From the NCBI RefSeq assembly GCF_016593235.1, contig NZ_AP023065.1:248001-312000 (forward strand): 64,000 bases of DNA, given 5' to 3'. A model generated the notes under the pieces. The model ran no database searches. It was not told the origin of the DNA and saw only the letters and a program-made list of their open reading frames with translations. This document shows positions 1 to 9,164 of the stretch, one piece after another. The position numbers and the translations under genes were made by a program. Every line of letters starts with the position of its first letter. Position 1 is the first letter of the stretch. Origin of the DNA: Nitratiruptor sp. YY09-18. GTDB lineage: Bacteria > Campylobacterota > Campylobacteria > Campylobacterales > Nitratiruptoraceae.

Positions 1-126
1 TGCTCCAAAATCTCTCCAAGCAAATGGTGGGATAGAGAAGTTAAAGCGAAGGCTGTATGCGAGGAGGAGCGAAAAGAGTGAGAATAGTGCATCTGCTAGC
101 ATAAAGAAGATGATTCTTTTGGCCAT
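1..126 (-). CDS. PglF-like NDP-sugar 4,6-dehydratase, N-terminal fragment
   Basis: Only the first 42 codons are in the window; the gene runs off the left edge. It starts at ATG 126. The visible part is a hydrophobic, membrane-entering N-terminus followed by an LRF motif, as in the membrane-bound FlaA1/CapD/PglF dehydratases that make UDP-4-keto-6-deoxy-GlcNAc. It lies 8 bp downstream of a DegT-family aminotransferase that would use that product, which supports the call. The catalytic domain is not visible, so another membrane-bound sugar enzyme is possible. Confidence 0.55.
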   Translation of the reverse strand, partial: MAKRIIFFMLADALFSLFSLLLAYSLRFNFSIPPFAWRDFGA

Positions 127-134
127 TGTTGGCT

Positions 135-1217
135 TTAAAAAATTTCGCAAATCTTCTCGCATATCTTTGCTACCTGCTTTTTTGTAAGTTGTGTGCCGCT
201 TGGAAGACAGAGCCCTTTTGAGAATAACTGTTCACTTATTCTATTTCCATAGAATGGGAAATCTTTGCAAAGGGGCTGCATATGCATCGGCTTCCATAGC
301 GGGCGCGATTCTATCTCTTCATCTAAAAGATGTTCGTGGATACGGAGGGGTTCTGTTTCAAAAAGGGCAGTTGTAAGCCATCTATTGCCATAACTTCCAG
401 GAATTTCTGGCATGAACGTGGCTCTATTATCTAAAAACTCTCGGTACCAAGAAAAGATTTCTCTCTTTTTAGCAATCCTCTCATCCAATATTTCCATCTG
501 GGCTACACCGATTGCTGCAAGGATGTTGCTCAGGCGATAGTTGTATCCATAGGTTATATGTTCATACCACGGAAATCCTGGTTCTTTTGCTTGTGTAGCC
601 AAAAACCTTGCCTTTTGCATGAGCTTCTCATCTGCCCCCACAAGCACTCCTCCGCCACTAGTAGTGAGGATCTTGTTGCCATTAAAGGAGTAGACACCAA
701 AAATTCCAAAAGTTCCTGTATGTTTATTTTTGTAGGTAGCACCAAGTGATTCGGCTGCATCTTCGATAAGGTGAGCGCTATATTTTTGGCAAAGCTTTGC
801 AATCTCTTCTATGTTTGCGCTTTGGCCATAGAGATGTGTAACGATCACAGCTTTTGGACGCTCTTGCTTGAGTGCTTTTTCTAGTGCTTCTGGATCCATT
901 TGCCAGCTTGCATCACAATCTATGAGGATTGGTGTAGCTTTTTGATATAAAATCGGTGAGAGGGATGCTATGAAGGTAAAGTTGCTTACTGCTACTTTGT
1001 CACCTTCATCAATTCCAAGAGTGCGAAGGGCAAGATGTATTCCAGCAGTAGCATTGCAAAGAGCTAATGCATGGTGAGCTTTTGTGTACTTTTTAACCGC
1101 TTCTTCAAAACGATCTATAAATTCACCGACCGGAGCGATATAGTTGCTTGCAATAGCTTCTTGAATGTATGCGAGCTCTTTGCCGCTCATATGTGGTGGT
1201 GAGAGATAGATCTTCAT
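135..1217 (-). CDS. DegT/DnrJ/EryC1/StrS-family sugar aminotransferase (PglE/PseC-like)
   Basis: A PLP-dependent aminotransferase of 360 residues that would convert a 4-keto (or 3-keto) nucleotide sugar to the amino sugar for surface glycan or protein glycosylation. The PLP lysine is about Lys182 in SFNGNK, followed by a Gly-rich TSGGG turn. Asp153 in EDAAESLG would contact the pyridine nitrogen. I take ATG 1217 as the start; an in-frame TTG lies directly before it. The ATG shares its A with the TGA of the upstream dehydrogenase gene (TGATG), so translation is probably coupled. The PglF-like gene follows by 8 bp. The exact sugar substrate cannot be read from sequence. Confidence 0.85.
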   Translation of the reverse strand: MKIYLSPPHMSGKELAYIQEAIASNYIAPVGEFIDRFEEAVKKYTKAHHALALCNATAGIHLALRTLGIDEGDKVAVSNFTFIASLSPILYQKATPILIDCDASWQMDPEALEKALKQERPKAVIVTHLYGQSANIEEIAKLCQKYSAHLIEDAAESLGATYKNKHTGTFGIFGVYSFNGNKILTTSGGGVLVGADEKLMQKARFLATQAKEPGFPWYEHITYGYNYRLSNILAAIGVAQMEILDERIAKKREIFSWYREFLDNRATFMPEIPGSYGNRWLTTALFETEPLRIHEHLLDEEIESRPLWKPMHMQPLCKDFPFYGNRISEQLFSKGLCLPSGTQLTKKQVAKICEKICEIF

Positions 1218-2467
1218 CAAAGCCTTTTATCCACTAAATCTTTAGGCAGCATACCCTTAATATCAAACACCACGCTTGATTTCGGTATCTTTTGATAATC
1301 AAGCTTTCTAAACTGCTCATGGGCTACGGCTAAAACAATAGAGTCATACTCTGTAAAATCTGGCTCATTTGCTAAAAGCTCAAGACTGTATTCTCTTTTT
1401 ACTTCCTCTTTGTCTGCCCAAGGATCATATACATCTACTGCTATGCCAAAGTCTTGCAGCTCTTTTATGACATCAATCACTCTACTATTTCTAATATCTG
1501 GGCAGTTCTCTTTAAAAGTTATTCCCAGTACTAATGCTTTGCTCCCTTTTACTGTGTGCCCTTTATGGATGAGAAGTTTTACAACCTTATTGGCTACAAA
1601 GATACCCATCTCATCATTGGTCCTTCTACCAGCCAAGATGATTTGTGGATGGTATCCCACCTCTTTTGCTTTGTAGGCCAAGTAGTAAGGATCTACTCCA
1701 ATGCAGTGTCCTCCAACAAGTCCTGGGCGAAATGGGAGAAAATTCCATTTGGTTCCAGCTGCTTCAAGCACATCAAGTGTATCGATATTTAGTTTGTCAA
1801 AGATGAGAGCCAGTTCATTGACAAATGCTATATTGATATCTCTTTGTGCGTTTTCTATCACTTTTGCAGCTTCAGCTACTTTGATACTTGGTGCCAGATG
1901 TGTGCCAGCGGTGATGATACTTTTATAGAGCTCATCGATCTTTTTTGCAACTTCTGGTGTACTTCCGCTTGTTACTTTTTTAATTGTTGGAAGGCGATGC
2001 TCTTTATCTCCTGGATTGATTCTCTCTGGAGAGTAGCCACAGAAGAAATCTTCATTAAATTGTAATCCACTCTCACGCTCTAGCTCTGGTACACATACCT
2101 CTTCGGTACATCCTGGATAAACGGTAGATTCGTAGATAACAATATCACCTTTTTTCAATACTCTTCCAACAGTTCTACTAGCCATTATTAAAGGGGTAAG
2201 ATCTGGATTTTTATGCTCATCAATTGGAGTTGGAACAGTAACGATATAGATATTTGCTTCTTTTATATCTTCAATAGATGAAGTAAAGGAGAGGTTCTTT
2301 GCTTTTTGTAGTTCATCTTCACTTACTTCCAAAGTTCTATCGATTCCGTTTTTTAACTCTTCAATACGTTTGGCATTGATATCAAATCCAATAGTTTTAT
2401 ACTTTTTACCAAACTCTACTGCCAATGGCAGGCCTACGTAGCCAAGGCCGATGATGGCAAGCTTCAA
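1217..2467 (-). CDS. UDP-sugar 6-dehydrogenase (WbpA/TviB/Ugd family)
   Basis: An NAD-dependent nucleotide-sugar dehydrogenase of 416 residues that oxidises the C6 hydroxyl to a uronic acid for polysaccharide synthesis. The N-terminal Rossmann motif is GLGYVG (residues 7-12). The catalytic thiol is Cys255 in GGHCIGVDPYYL, and the ESTVYPGCTEE and GYSPERINPGD motifs are typical of the UDP-HexNAc (WbpA/TviB) branch. The start is TTG at 2467 behind an AAGGAGA Shine-Dalgarno, overlapping the TGA of the preceding small membrane gene. It forms an operon with the aminotransferase and dehydratase. UDP-glucose is the alternative substrate. Confidence 0.88.
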   Translation of the reverse strand: MKLAIIGLGYVGLPLAVEFGKKYKTIGFDINAKRIEELKNGIDRTLEVSEDELQKAKNLSFTSSIEDIKEANIYIVTVPTPIDEHKNPDLTPLIMASRTVGRVLKKGDIVIYESTVYPGCTEEVCVPELERESGLQFNEDFFCGYSPERINPGDKEHRLPTIKKVTSGSTPEVAKKIDELYKSIITAGTHLAPSIKVAEAAKVIENAQRDINIAFVNELALIFDKLNIDTLDVLEAAGTKWNFLPFRPGLVGGHCIGVDPYYLAYKAKEVGYHPQIILAGRRTNDEMGIFVANKVVKLLIHKGHTVKGSKALVLGITFKENCPDIRNSRVIDVIKELQDFGIAVDVYDPWADKEEVKREYSLELLANEPDFTEYDSIVLAVAHEQFRKLDYQKIPKSSVVFDIKGMLPKDLVDKRL

Positions 2468-2772
2468 AAACTCTCCTTGGGAAAAACTGTATGAAAGATG
2501 CGGTCTAGATCAAAGGGGCGGATATTTTTATTAAATCCAGCAATGTAGGGCAAAAACTCTAAGAAGAAATAAGCAAGGTGGAGCATCGGTAAAAAAATGA
2601 TAAGCATTGTTTTGAATGTGGAAGGCTTATGCCATTCGCGTATCCACTCAACTGCGCTCTTAACACCATAGAGAGCTAGCATCGCTTCAAAACTGATAAT
2701 AAAACCTAAAACCAAATATGTTAGAATGAAACTATATATAAAGAGATAGAGAAAAAACTCAAGGTTGCTCAT
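2464..2772 (-). CDS. Small membrane protein, unknown function
   Basis: I do not recognise this 102-residue protein. Residues about 5-35 form one long hydrophobic segment and residues about 55-75 a second, with a polar stretch (EWIREWHKPS) between them and a charged C-terminus. It is first in the minus-strand sugar-nucleotide operon and overlaps the dehydrogenase start by 4 bp, so a role in surface polysaccharide synthesis is possible by context only. Its start codon is the complement of the start of the divergent lipoprotein gene: both use one CATG at 2770-2773. Confidence 0.55.
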   Translation of the reverse strand: MSNLEFFLYLFIYSFILTYLVLGFIISFEAMLALYGVKSAVEWIREWHKPSTFKTMLIIFLPMLHLAYFFLEFLPYIAGFNKNIRPFDLDRIFHTVFPKESF

Positions 2773-3271
2773 GTACTCTCTTTTTTCTTACCATTATAGC
2801 AAAAGGTTACTGATACTCTTTATGGTAGCAGGACTTTTATTGAGTGGCTGTGTCTCAAAGCAGATACAAAGAAGTGAACCTGTGAGTTTCGTATTCAAAA
2901 CACCTGTACTCAAAATTGCAGCTAGTGGCTTTTTGCAAAAGGGGCGCATCATCAAACTCCAAGGATACGATGCAGGCCAGCCGATACTTGAACTCATTCT
3001 TGCTAAACGTGTCTGTATCAATAGCAAGTGTATGAGCTATGCAATGTTTAATAAGAGGGTGCTTTACCCTGCATATCCCCCCTTTATTATTCGCAATATT
3101 GTAACTGGCAAGCCAATATTCAATGGTCAAAACTTAGAAAAAAGAGGTGATGGGTTTGTGCAAGAGATAACCTCAAAGCAGTTTGCTATAATCTACCGCG
3201 TCAAAAAAGATGTAATATATTTTAAAGATAGGAAAAACCGTATTCTTATAAAGATAAAGGAGCTATATTGA
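2771..3271 (+). CDS. Putative lipoprotein, unknown function
   Basis: A protein of about 166 residues with a positively charged N-terminus, a hydrophobic run and a lipobox ending LLLSGC, so it is probably exported and lipid-modified at that Cys near residue 27. The rest is a small, mainly beta-rich polar domain with two further Cys close together (CINSKC). ATG 2771 is preferred over TTG 2765. It overlaps the endonuclease IV start by 4 bp. I do not recognise the family; similar small lipoproteins next to nfo are plausible in Campylobacterota. Confidence 0.65.
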   Translation: MYSLFSYHYSKRLLILFMVAGLLLSGCVSKQIQRSEPVSFVFKTPVLKIAASGFLQKGRIIKLQGYDAGQPILELILAKRVCINSKCMSYAMFNKRVLYPAYPPFIIRNIVTGKPIFNGQNLEKRGDGFVQEITSKQFAIIYRVKKDVIYFKDRKNRILIKIKELY

Positions 3272-4116
3272 GTAAATTTGTCGGGGCACATGTGAGTGCA
3301 AGCGGGGGTGTGGAGAATGCTCCAAAAAACGCGCAAAAAATTGGAGCAAAAGCATTTGCTCTCTTTACAAAAAATCAGCGCCAATGGAAGGCAAAACCAC
3401 TCTCGCAAGAGAGTATTGAAAAGTTCAATGAGTATCTTTATGAAGCAGGTATTCAAAAAAAGCATATTTTGCCTCACGATAGCTATCTCATCAATCTTGG
3501 ACATCCAGAGGATGAGAAGTGGAAAAAGAGTTTAGATGCATTTATCGATGAAGTGCAGCGTTGCGAGCAGCTAGGACTTGACAAACTCAATTTCCATCCT
3601 GGCAGCCATCTTAAAAAAATCAGCGAAGATGAGTGCTTGGATCGCATCAGCGAAGCTATGAATGAGGCGCTCAAACAAAGCAGCTCTGTTACGCTTGTTA
3701 TCGAAAATACAGCAGGACAGGGGAGTAACCTTGGGTATAAATTTGAACATCTGCGCTATCTCATTGACAAATCGATCGATAAATCTCGCGTAGGAGTCTG
3801 TCTCGATACTGCACATATGTTTGCTGCAGGTTACGATATCAGGACAAAAGAGGCTTATGAAAAGAGTATGCAAGAGTTTGATGAGATTGTAGGGTTTGCA
3901 TATCTCAAAGGGATGCATATCAATGATTCAAAGGCGAAGTTTGCAAGCCGCGTGGATCGCCACCACTCCCTTGGCAAGGGTGAAATTGGCCTGGAAGCCT
4001 TTCGCTATATAATGCAAGATGAGCGCATCAAAGATATCCCCTTGATTTTAGAAACGATTGATGATACTATCTGGGATAAAGAGATAGAACTTTTATATTC
4101 ATTTATGGAGAGTTAA
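3268..4116 (+). CDS. nfo: Endonuclease IV (AP endonuclease)
   Basis: A Zn-dependent AP endonuclease of 282 residues that cleaves 5' to abasic sites in base-excision repair. The TIM-barrel family signatures are present: GAHVSASGG at the N-terminus, [32 protein letters not shown] and the C-terminal ILET. These supply the trinuclear zinc ligands. Length is normal. The start is TTG, overlapping the stop of the lipoprotein gene (TTGA). Its own TAA shares an A with the ATG of the AAA ATPase gene, so the three genes are probably cotranscribed. Confidence 0.95.
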   Translation: MSKFVGAHVSASGGVENAPKNAQKIGAKAFALFTKNQRQWKAKPLSQESIEKFNEYLYEAGIQKKHILPHDSYLINLGHPEDEKWKKSLDAFIDEVQRCEQLGLDKLNFHPGSHLKKISEDECLDRISEAMNEALKQSSSVTLVIENTAGQGSNLGYKFEHLRYLIDKSIDKSRVGVCLDTAHMFAAGYDIRTKEAYEKSMQEFDEIVGFAYLKGMHINDSKAKFASRVDRHHSLGKGEIGLEAFRYIMQDERIKDIPLILETIDDTIWDKEIELLYSFMES

Positions 4117-5846
4117 TGGAGTTTTTGAAAGATTTTGTAAAAGTCAAAAATGTCAAAGAGGCCAAAATTTTTCCTCACCTCAAAACCACAGAAGAAGAAG
4201 CAAAGATTTTGCAGTATATGACCCAAAAATATGTCAATGGTATCGATGAAATCAATGTCTATGATATGCTTACCACTCTCTATGGTGAAGAGAATCTGGT
4301 TCATCTCGATAAACTTGATTTAATCAAAAAACTGCTTGATCTTGGATGGGTAGTGCAGGCTGGATTTGGAGCTCTTAAATCGAGTGAATTTACAAAACTA
4401 GAGCTCCTCCATAGCGATATTGCTCTAAGTGTGCCATTTTTACGCCTGCTAGAAGAGGGAAATGTAGAGCTAGCACTCCCTGAGATCGCTCCATATAAAG
4501 ACCATTTGGAATATCTTGAAGACCAGTTTTTCCGTATCGAAATTTATCAAAAGATCGCGCAAGCAAGGCAAAATTATGGAGGAGACGCACCCACTATTAA
4601 TAGATTGCAAAACAAACTCAAACTCCTTGAAAACCGTATCGAAGAGCGCCTAGTAGTGACTAAAAACCCGATCGAAATTGAAAAGCTCTTTGAAGAGTAT
4701 GATTTAAGTGTAAAGGAGCGCATAATATTTTTAGCTCTTTTGAAAGAGGAGTATGCTGGTACCGAAGGGAATCTGCGGGAGATGAATACACTCATCGATC
4801 TCATTAGTTTTAATGAGTATGAGCGTATAGAAAATAGAACTCTTTTAGAAGAGCACAGCAAGCTTATTGCAAGTGGTCTTATCGATTACGATGAGATGCT
4901 CACTCCTTTTGGAGGTCTCTCTCGCAGCTTCTTCATTGTTGAAGATGTGATGCAACGCATTATCCATCCAGATAGAAAACGCAGCAAAAAACTCAAACTC
5001 CAAAATCTCATCAAAGATCAAGATATTTTTGAGCTCATCGAGCCAAAGACAACGCTTGAGGATGTAGTGCTCCACCCTCAAACACGCAAAACTCTCGATG
5101 CACTTTTGCGTCAGATGGATAGACGTGTGGCTGAGAGGCTTAAGAAGTGGGGTATAAAAGCCAAAAAAAGAGGAATTGATGCCCGTATAATCTTCTATGG
5201 ACCTCCGGGCACGGGAAAGACTCTCACGGCCCTCTCGCTTGCGCGTTCACTTAAAAAGCCGGTGCTCAGCTTTGACTGTTCTAAGATTCTTTCTATGTAT
5301 GTGGGAGAGAGTGAGAAGAATGTGCGCAAAGTCTTTGATACATATAAAGAGCTGAGCCAAAAGGCCAAAACAGAGCCTGTATTACTCCTCAATGAAGCAG
5401 ACCAGTTTTTGAGTGCTAGGAGTCAAGCCCCTGGAAGTAGTGCAGATAAAATGCATAACCAGATGCAAAATATCTTTTTGGAGCAGATTGAGAACTTTGA
5501 AGGGGTGCTCATTGCTACTACGAATCTTCTTGAGACCATTGATAGTGCATTTTCACGCCGTTTTAACTATAAAATAGAGTTCAAAAAGCCCTCTTTCCAA
5601 GAGAGAATCAAACTTTGGGAGAAGATGCTTCCACAAAAAGCGGAGTACGAGAAGGGGTTTGATATCAAAACCCTTGCGCAGTATGAGCTTACCGGAGGAC
5701 AGATAAATCTTGTTATCAAAAACACCGCCTACAAGGTAGCAGTCAAAGATGAACCACTCTTTACAATGCAAGATTTCATAGAAGAGATTGAAAAAGAGAA
5801 GATTTCAGCCTTTGGTGATGAGAAATCTCTAGGCTTTTTGCACTAG
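4116..5846 (+). CDS. AAA-family ATPase with large N-terminal domain
   Basis: A protein of 576 residues. About 340 helical residues of unknown fold precede a single AAA module. The P-loop is GPPGTGKT near residue 361 and Walker B is VLLLNEADQF near residue 420, with Asn where the first acidic residue is usually Asp. The region around SADKMHNQMQNIFLEQIENF and the arginine-finger motif SAFSRRF complete a classic AAA core. Partners and substrate are unknown; chaperone-like remodelling is the family expectation. It overlaps nfo by 1 bp and ends before the nuo promoter region. Confidence 0.8.
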   Translation: MEFLKDFVKVKNVKEAKIFPHLKTTEEEAKILQYMTQKYVNGIDEINVYDMLTTLYGEENLVHLDKLDLIKKLLDLGWVVQAGFGALKSSEFTKLELLHSDIALSVPFLRLLEEGNVELALPEIAPYKDHLEYLEDQFFRIEIYQKIAQARQNYGGDAPTINRLQNKLKLLENRIEERLVVTKNPIEIEKLFEEYDLSVKERIIFLALLKEEYAGTEGNLREMNTLIDLISFNEYERIENRTLLEEHSKLIASGLIDYDEMLTPFGGLSRSFFIVEDVMQRIIHPDRKRSKKLKLQNLIKDQDIFELIEPKTTLEDVVLHPQTRKTLDALLRQMDRRVAERLKKWGIKAKKRGIDARIIFYGPPGTGKTLTALSLARSLKKPVLSFDCSKILSMYVGESEKNVRKVFDTYKELSQKAKTEPVLLLNEADQFLSARSQAPGSSADKMHNQMQNIFLEQIENFEGVLIATTNLLETIDSAFSRRFNYKIEFKKPSFQERIKLWEKMLPQKAEYEKGFDIKTLAQYELTGGQINLVIKNTAYKVAVKDEPLFTMQDFIEEIEKEKISAFGDEKSLGFLH

Positions 5847-5923
5847 TCTTGTAACATTGTGAAACATAGATTCTTAACTTTTTATACTCCTTGAGAGTGG
5901 TAAAACTTATTTAAAATTCTTTT

Positions 5924-5932
5924 TGTTACACT
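5924..5932 (+). promoter_or_regulatory. Candidate promoter of the nuo operon (extended -10)
   Basis: TGTTACACT is an extended -10 (TGn + TACACT) behind a T-rich stretch, about 48 nt before the nuoA ATG. Campylobacterota sigma-70 promoters usually lack a clear -35, as here. A second weaker -10 (TATACT) lies at 5883-5888. Transcript mapping is lacking. Confidence 0.4.
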
Positions 5933-5979
5933 AGCCAAAGATTATGCTGGGTAATTGCCCAAATGTAAAAGGAGCATTG

Positions 5980-6372
5980 ATGATGACCCATATGAATGTG
6001 GCGCATCCCTATTTTGGTGCGTTTTTACTCTTCGTGATTACGGCGGTAGCTTTCATTGCTACGACCGCAGCAGCCCGCTTTGTCAGCCGCAATCTAGCAA
6101 AACTTGATACTGAAAAGCTCAAAGTTGCGATTTATGAGTGTGGTCCAGAGCCAGATAAACAGCCTAATCGCATCTCAGCGCAGTTTTATCTCATTGCGCT
6201 TCTCTTTATCCTCTTCGATGTTGAGATTATCTTTATGTTCCCTTGGGCAGTCGATTTCAAAATTTTGGGATGGTTCGGTTTTGCAGAGATGATTTTGTTT
6301 ATCCTCCTCTTGGCAATCGGTTTTGTATATGCATGGAAGAAAGGAGCACTTGAATGGCACAGCATCAAATGA
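5980..6372 (+). CDS. nuoA: NADH-quinone oxidoreductase subunit A
   Basis: A membrane subunit of complex I of about 130 residues with three transmembrane helices and the family motif YECGPEP, followed by the acidic helix [14 protein letters not shown] chose ATG 5980 (or ATG 5983) because AGGAG at 5970-5974 sits just before it; the longer reading frame from 5944 lacks a ribosome site. It is the first gene of the 14-gene nuo operon and overlaps nuoB by 19 bp. Confidence 0.93.
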   Translation: MMTHMNVAHPYFGAFLLFVITAVAFIATTAAARFVSRNLAKLDTEKLKVAIYECGPEPDKQPNRISAQFYLIALLFILFDVEIIFMFPWAVDFKILGWFGFAEMILFILLLAIGFVYAWKKGALEWHSIK

Positions 6373-6863
6373 ATTTAGGATCCAATGCAGGATTACCTGT
6401 AGCATTAACGACAGTAGACAAGCTCGTCAACTGGGGTCGTACAAACTCTTTGTGGGTTTTGACATATGGACTTGCATGTTGTGCGATTGAGATGATGGCA
6501 AGTGGTGCAAGTAGATACGATTTCGACCGTTTTGGTGTAATTTTTCGCGCGAGTCCTCGCCAATCTGATGTGATGATCGTTGCTGGAACCCTGACTAAAA
6601 AGCATGCTGAGTTTATTCGCAGACTTTATGACCAAATGGCAGAGCCTAAATGGGTCATCTCTATGGGAAGCTGTGCCAATACTGGTGGAATGTTTAATAC
6701 ATATGCGACAGTACAAGGTGTAGATAGGGTCATTCCGGTAGATATCTATCTTCCTGGATGTGCGCCAAGACCTGAGACGTTGCAGTATGCAGTTTTGCTT
6801 TTGCAAAAACAGTTGCGTAAAAGATCGATATTCCAAAAACAAAAACCAAAAAGGTTGGTGTGA
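6354..6863 (+). CDS. nuoB: NADH-quinone oxidoreductase subunit B
   Basis: The peripheral-arm subunit that carries the terminal [4Fe-4S] cluster N2 and hands electrons to quinone. It has 169 residues. The ligands are visible: adjacent Cys42-Cys43 in [10 protein letters not shown], Cys107 in MGSCANTGG and Cys136 in LPGCAPRPE. The start lies inside nuoA (19 bp overlap) and the end overlaps nuoC by 4 bp. Length is normal. Confidence 0.97.
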   Translation: MAQHQMNLGSNAGLPVALTTVDKLVNWGRTNSLWVLTYGLACCAIEMMASGASRYDFDRFGVIFRASPRQSDVMIVAGTLTKKHAEFIRRLYDQMAEPKWVISMGSCANTGGMFNTYATVQGVDRVIPVDIYLPGCAPRPETLQYAVLLLQKQLRKRSIFQKQKPKRLV

Positions 6864-7654
6864 TGAGACCATACAGACCAAAAGATAATGTGCAGAAAAA
6901 ATCTTACTACACTGACAGGTTCTGGGTTGCTCCAAAGGTGGCTGAAGAGCCTGTAGAAGATGAGGTGTTTAGAGCCGACCTTGAGAGTGTGAAAAAAGTA
7001 GTTGATGTCAAAAACGCATATATCCAAAGAGGGCAGCTTGTCATTATTGTGGATGCAAAAGATAACGTAAAAACGCTCAAACATCTCAAAGAGGAGTGTG
7101 GATACGATGTGCTCAGCGAAATGAGTGCGATTGACTATCTAGTACGAGATGGTGAGTTTGAGATCTTTTATCAGCTTTTGGCTTTGAGCAAGCGTCGTCG
7201 CATTCGTGTGAAGTGTCGCATCAAAGAGAATGAGGCAATTGAGAGTGTTGAGCCGCTTTTTCGTAGTGCTGACTGGAGCGAAAGAGAGATGTATGATATG
7301 TTTGGAATTAAAGTGAACAACCATCCAAACCTCAAGCGTATCCTCATGCCAGATGACTGGGTAGGTCATCCGCTTCGCAAAACCTATCCACTCCATGGTG
7401 ATGAAGCTGCCCAATGGTATGAAGTTGATAAGATTTTTGGAAAAGAGTATCGCGATATAATCGGACCAGAGCAGCGCGATGCAGCATATATTAGCACGAC
7501 TGATACATGTAACTTTGCGCGCATCCATCATGAAGTGCCACGATGCGCTGATCCAAACAGCGAGCCGATCGATATGGATGTCTACAATGACGATGCACCG
7601 CTCGTTGAGACGTTTGACCTGAAAAAATCAAAAATCGTAGATAGAACGAGATAG
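6860..7654 (+). CDS. nuoC: NADH-quinone oxidoreductase subunit C
   Basis: A connecting subunit of the complex I hydrophilic arm, 264 residues. The 30-kDa-subunit signature is clear: [15 protein letters not shown] followed by [13 protein letters not shown] and HPLRKTYPL. About 60 extra N-terminal residues and a tail of about 60 residues make it longer than the minimal family. It overlaps nuoB by 4 bp (ATGA) and lies 8 bp before nuoD. It is separate from nuoD, not fused as in E. coli. Confidence 0.95.
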   Translation: MMRPYRPKDNVQKKSYYTDRFWVAPKVAEEPVEDEVFRADLESVKKVVDVKNAYIQRGQLVIIVDAKDNVKTLKHLKEECGYDVLSEMSAIDYLVRDGEFEIFYQLLALSKRRRIRVKCRIKENEAIESVEPLFRSADWSEREMYDMFGIKVNNHPNLKRILMPDDWVGHPLRKTYPLHGDEAAQWYEVDKIFGKEYRDIIGPEQRDAAYISTTDTCNFARIHHEVPRCADPNSEPIDMDVYNDDAPLVETFDLKKSKIVDRTR

Positions 7655-7662
7655 GGGCTACC

Positions 7663-8895
7663 ATGCAGCAAAGACATAGATTAAAGCCATATTTTGAAAA
7701 CCTCGTTTTTGAACGAGATGATAACAAGATGGTGGTCAACTTCGGGCCACAACACCCATCAGCTCACGGTCAGCTTCGACTTATTTTGGAGATGGACGGA
7801 GAGCAGATTACAAAAGCCTATCCAGATATCGGATATCTGCACCGTGGAATGGAGAAGATGGGTGAGAACATGATCTACAATGAGTTCTTGCCTACAACAG
7901 ACCGTATGGATTATATTGCAGCGACATCCAATAACTATGCTTTTGCGCTTGCAGTCGAGCGGCTTTTGGGTATTGAAGATAAAGTGCCTCGCAGAGCGAA
8001 AGTGATCCGTATGATGTTGCTTGAGCTCAACCGTATTATCTCTCATCTCTTTTGGCTTGCAACACATGCACTCGATGTTGGTGCAATGAGTGTGTTTTTG
8101 TACTGCTTTAGAGAGCGTGAGTATGCAATGGATTTGATGGAAGAGTATTGTGGTGCACGCCTTACACACAGTGCTGTGCGCATCGGAGGTGTTCCTCTTG
8201 ATCTACCAGAAGGGTGGCTTGAACATCTTAACTGGTTTTTAAATAAACTCCCAGAGCAGATCGAACTCTATGAAGGGCTCTTGACAGAAAACCGCATCTG
8301 GCGTATGCGTCTTGAAGAGGTTGGTGTTGTTCCACCAGAGATGGCTAAACAGTGGGCATGTAGCGGTATCATGCTCAGAGGGAGCGGCATTGAGTATGAT
8401 ATACGCAAAGAGGAGCCGTATGAACTCTATGATGAAGTAGATTTTGATATTCCAGTGAGCGATAGATGTGATAGCTATGGACGCTATCTTCTCTACATGG
8501 AAGAGATGCGCCAAAGTACTAGAATACTGCGCCAGCTCATTCCTATGTATAAAGAGACTGAGCCGTTTCTCATGGCACATGCTCCACAATATATTAGTGC
8601 ATCAAAAGAGGATATCATGACGCAAAACTACTCTTTGATGCAGCATTTTGTCCTCGTAACTCAGGGTATGAGACCACCTGTTGGGGAAGTCTATGCACCG
8701 ACTGAGTCACCAAAAGGGGAGCTTGGATTTTTTATTCGCAGTGAAGGTGAGCCGTACGCATATCGTATGAAAATTAGAGCACCAAGTTTTTGGCATACAG
8801 GAATTTTGCAAGATCTTCTACCAGGGCACTATTTGGCCGACGTAGTGACAATTATTGGTTCGACAAACATAGTTTTTGGTGAGATTGATAGATAA
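7663..8895 (+). CDS. nuoD: NADH-quinone oxidoreductase subunit D
   Basis: The 49-kDa subunit, which builds the quinone pocket together with NuoB. It has 410 residues. Motifs seen are [11 protein letters not shown] near the N-terminus (quinone-binding His), GYLHRGMEK, the DVGAMSVF region and the C-terminal [14 protein letters not shown] leading to FGEIDR. Length and order are normal. It follows nuoC by 8 bp. Confidence 0.97.
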   Translation: MQQRHRLKPYFENLVFERDDNKMVVNFGPQHPSAHGQLRLILEMDGEQITKAYPDIGYLHRGMEKMGENMIYNEFLPTTDRMDYIAATSNNYAFALAVERLLGIEDKVPRRAKVIRMMLLELNRIISHLFWLATHALDVGAMSVFLYCFREREYAMDLMEEYCGARLTHSAVRIGGVPLDLPEGWLEHLNWFLNKLPEQIELYEGLLTENRIWRMRLEEVGVVPPEMAKQWACSGIMLRGSGIEYDIRKEEPYELYDEVDFDIPVSDRCDSYGRYLLYMEEMRQSTRILRQLIPMYKETEPFLMAHAPQYISASKEDIMTQNYSLMQHFVLVTQGMRPPVGEVYAPTESPKGELGFFIRSEGEPYAYRMKIRAPSFWHTGILQDLLPGHYLADVVTIIGSTNIVFGEIDR

Positions 8896-8909
8896 AAGAA
8901 GGATATGCG

Positions 8910-9152
8910 ATGGTCAGATACGATTTAAGACATCTCCATGAAGATTTTTATGATCGAATGTTAGAGCTTTTGGATAAGAATGTCAAAAGTGGCGAAGTGG
9001 CAATATTCTTATTTGAAGTAGTTGTCAATGGCAAAAGCAATTTTGAAGCAGTACAAAAGAGTGCCGATGTGATTAAAGAGGCAGGATACGAACTGCTCAA
9101 TTCGCTCAAATTCAATGAAGTCGATTGGACAATAGTTGTGAGAAAAAAATAA
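8910..9152 (+). CDS. Small protein in the nuoE position
   Basis: An 80-residue acidic protein, far too short for canonical NuoE (about 160 residues) and with no Cys, so it cannot bind the N1a [2Fe-2S] cluster. Campylobacter species are known to carry two unrelated genes (Cj1575c and Cj1574c) in place of nuoE and nuoF, and this is probably the counterpart of the first. A role as a structural or docking subunit of the modified electron-input module is inferred from position between nuoD and the GltD-like fusion. Confidence 0.7.
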   Translation: MVRYDLRHLHEDFYDRMLELLDKNVKSGEVAIFLFEVVVNGKSNFEAVQKSADVIKEAGYELLNSLKFNEVDWTIVVRKK

Positions 9153-9164
9153 GAGGGTAGTCCT

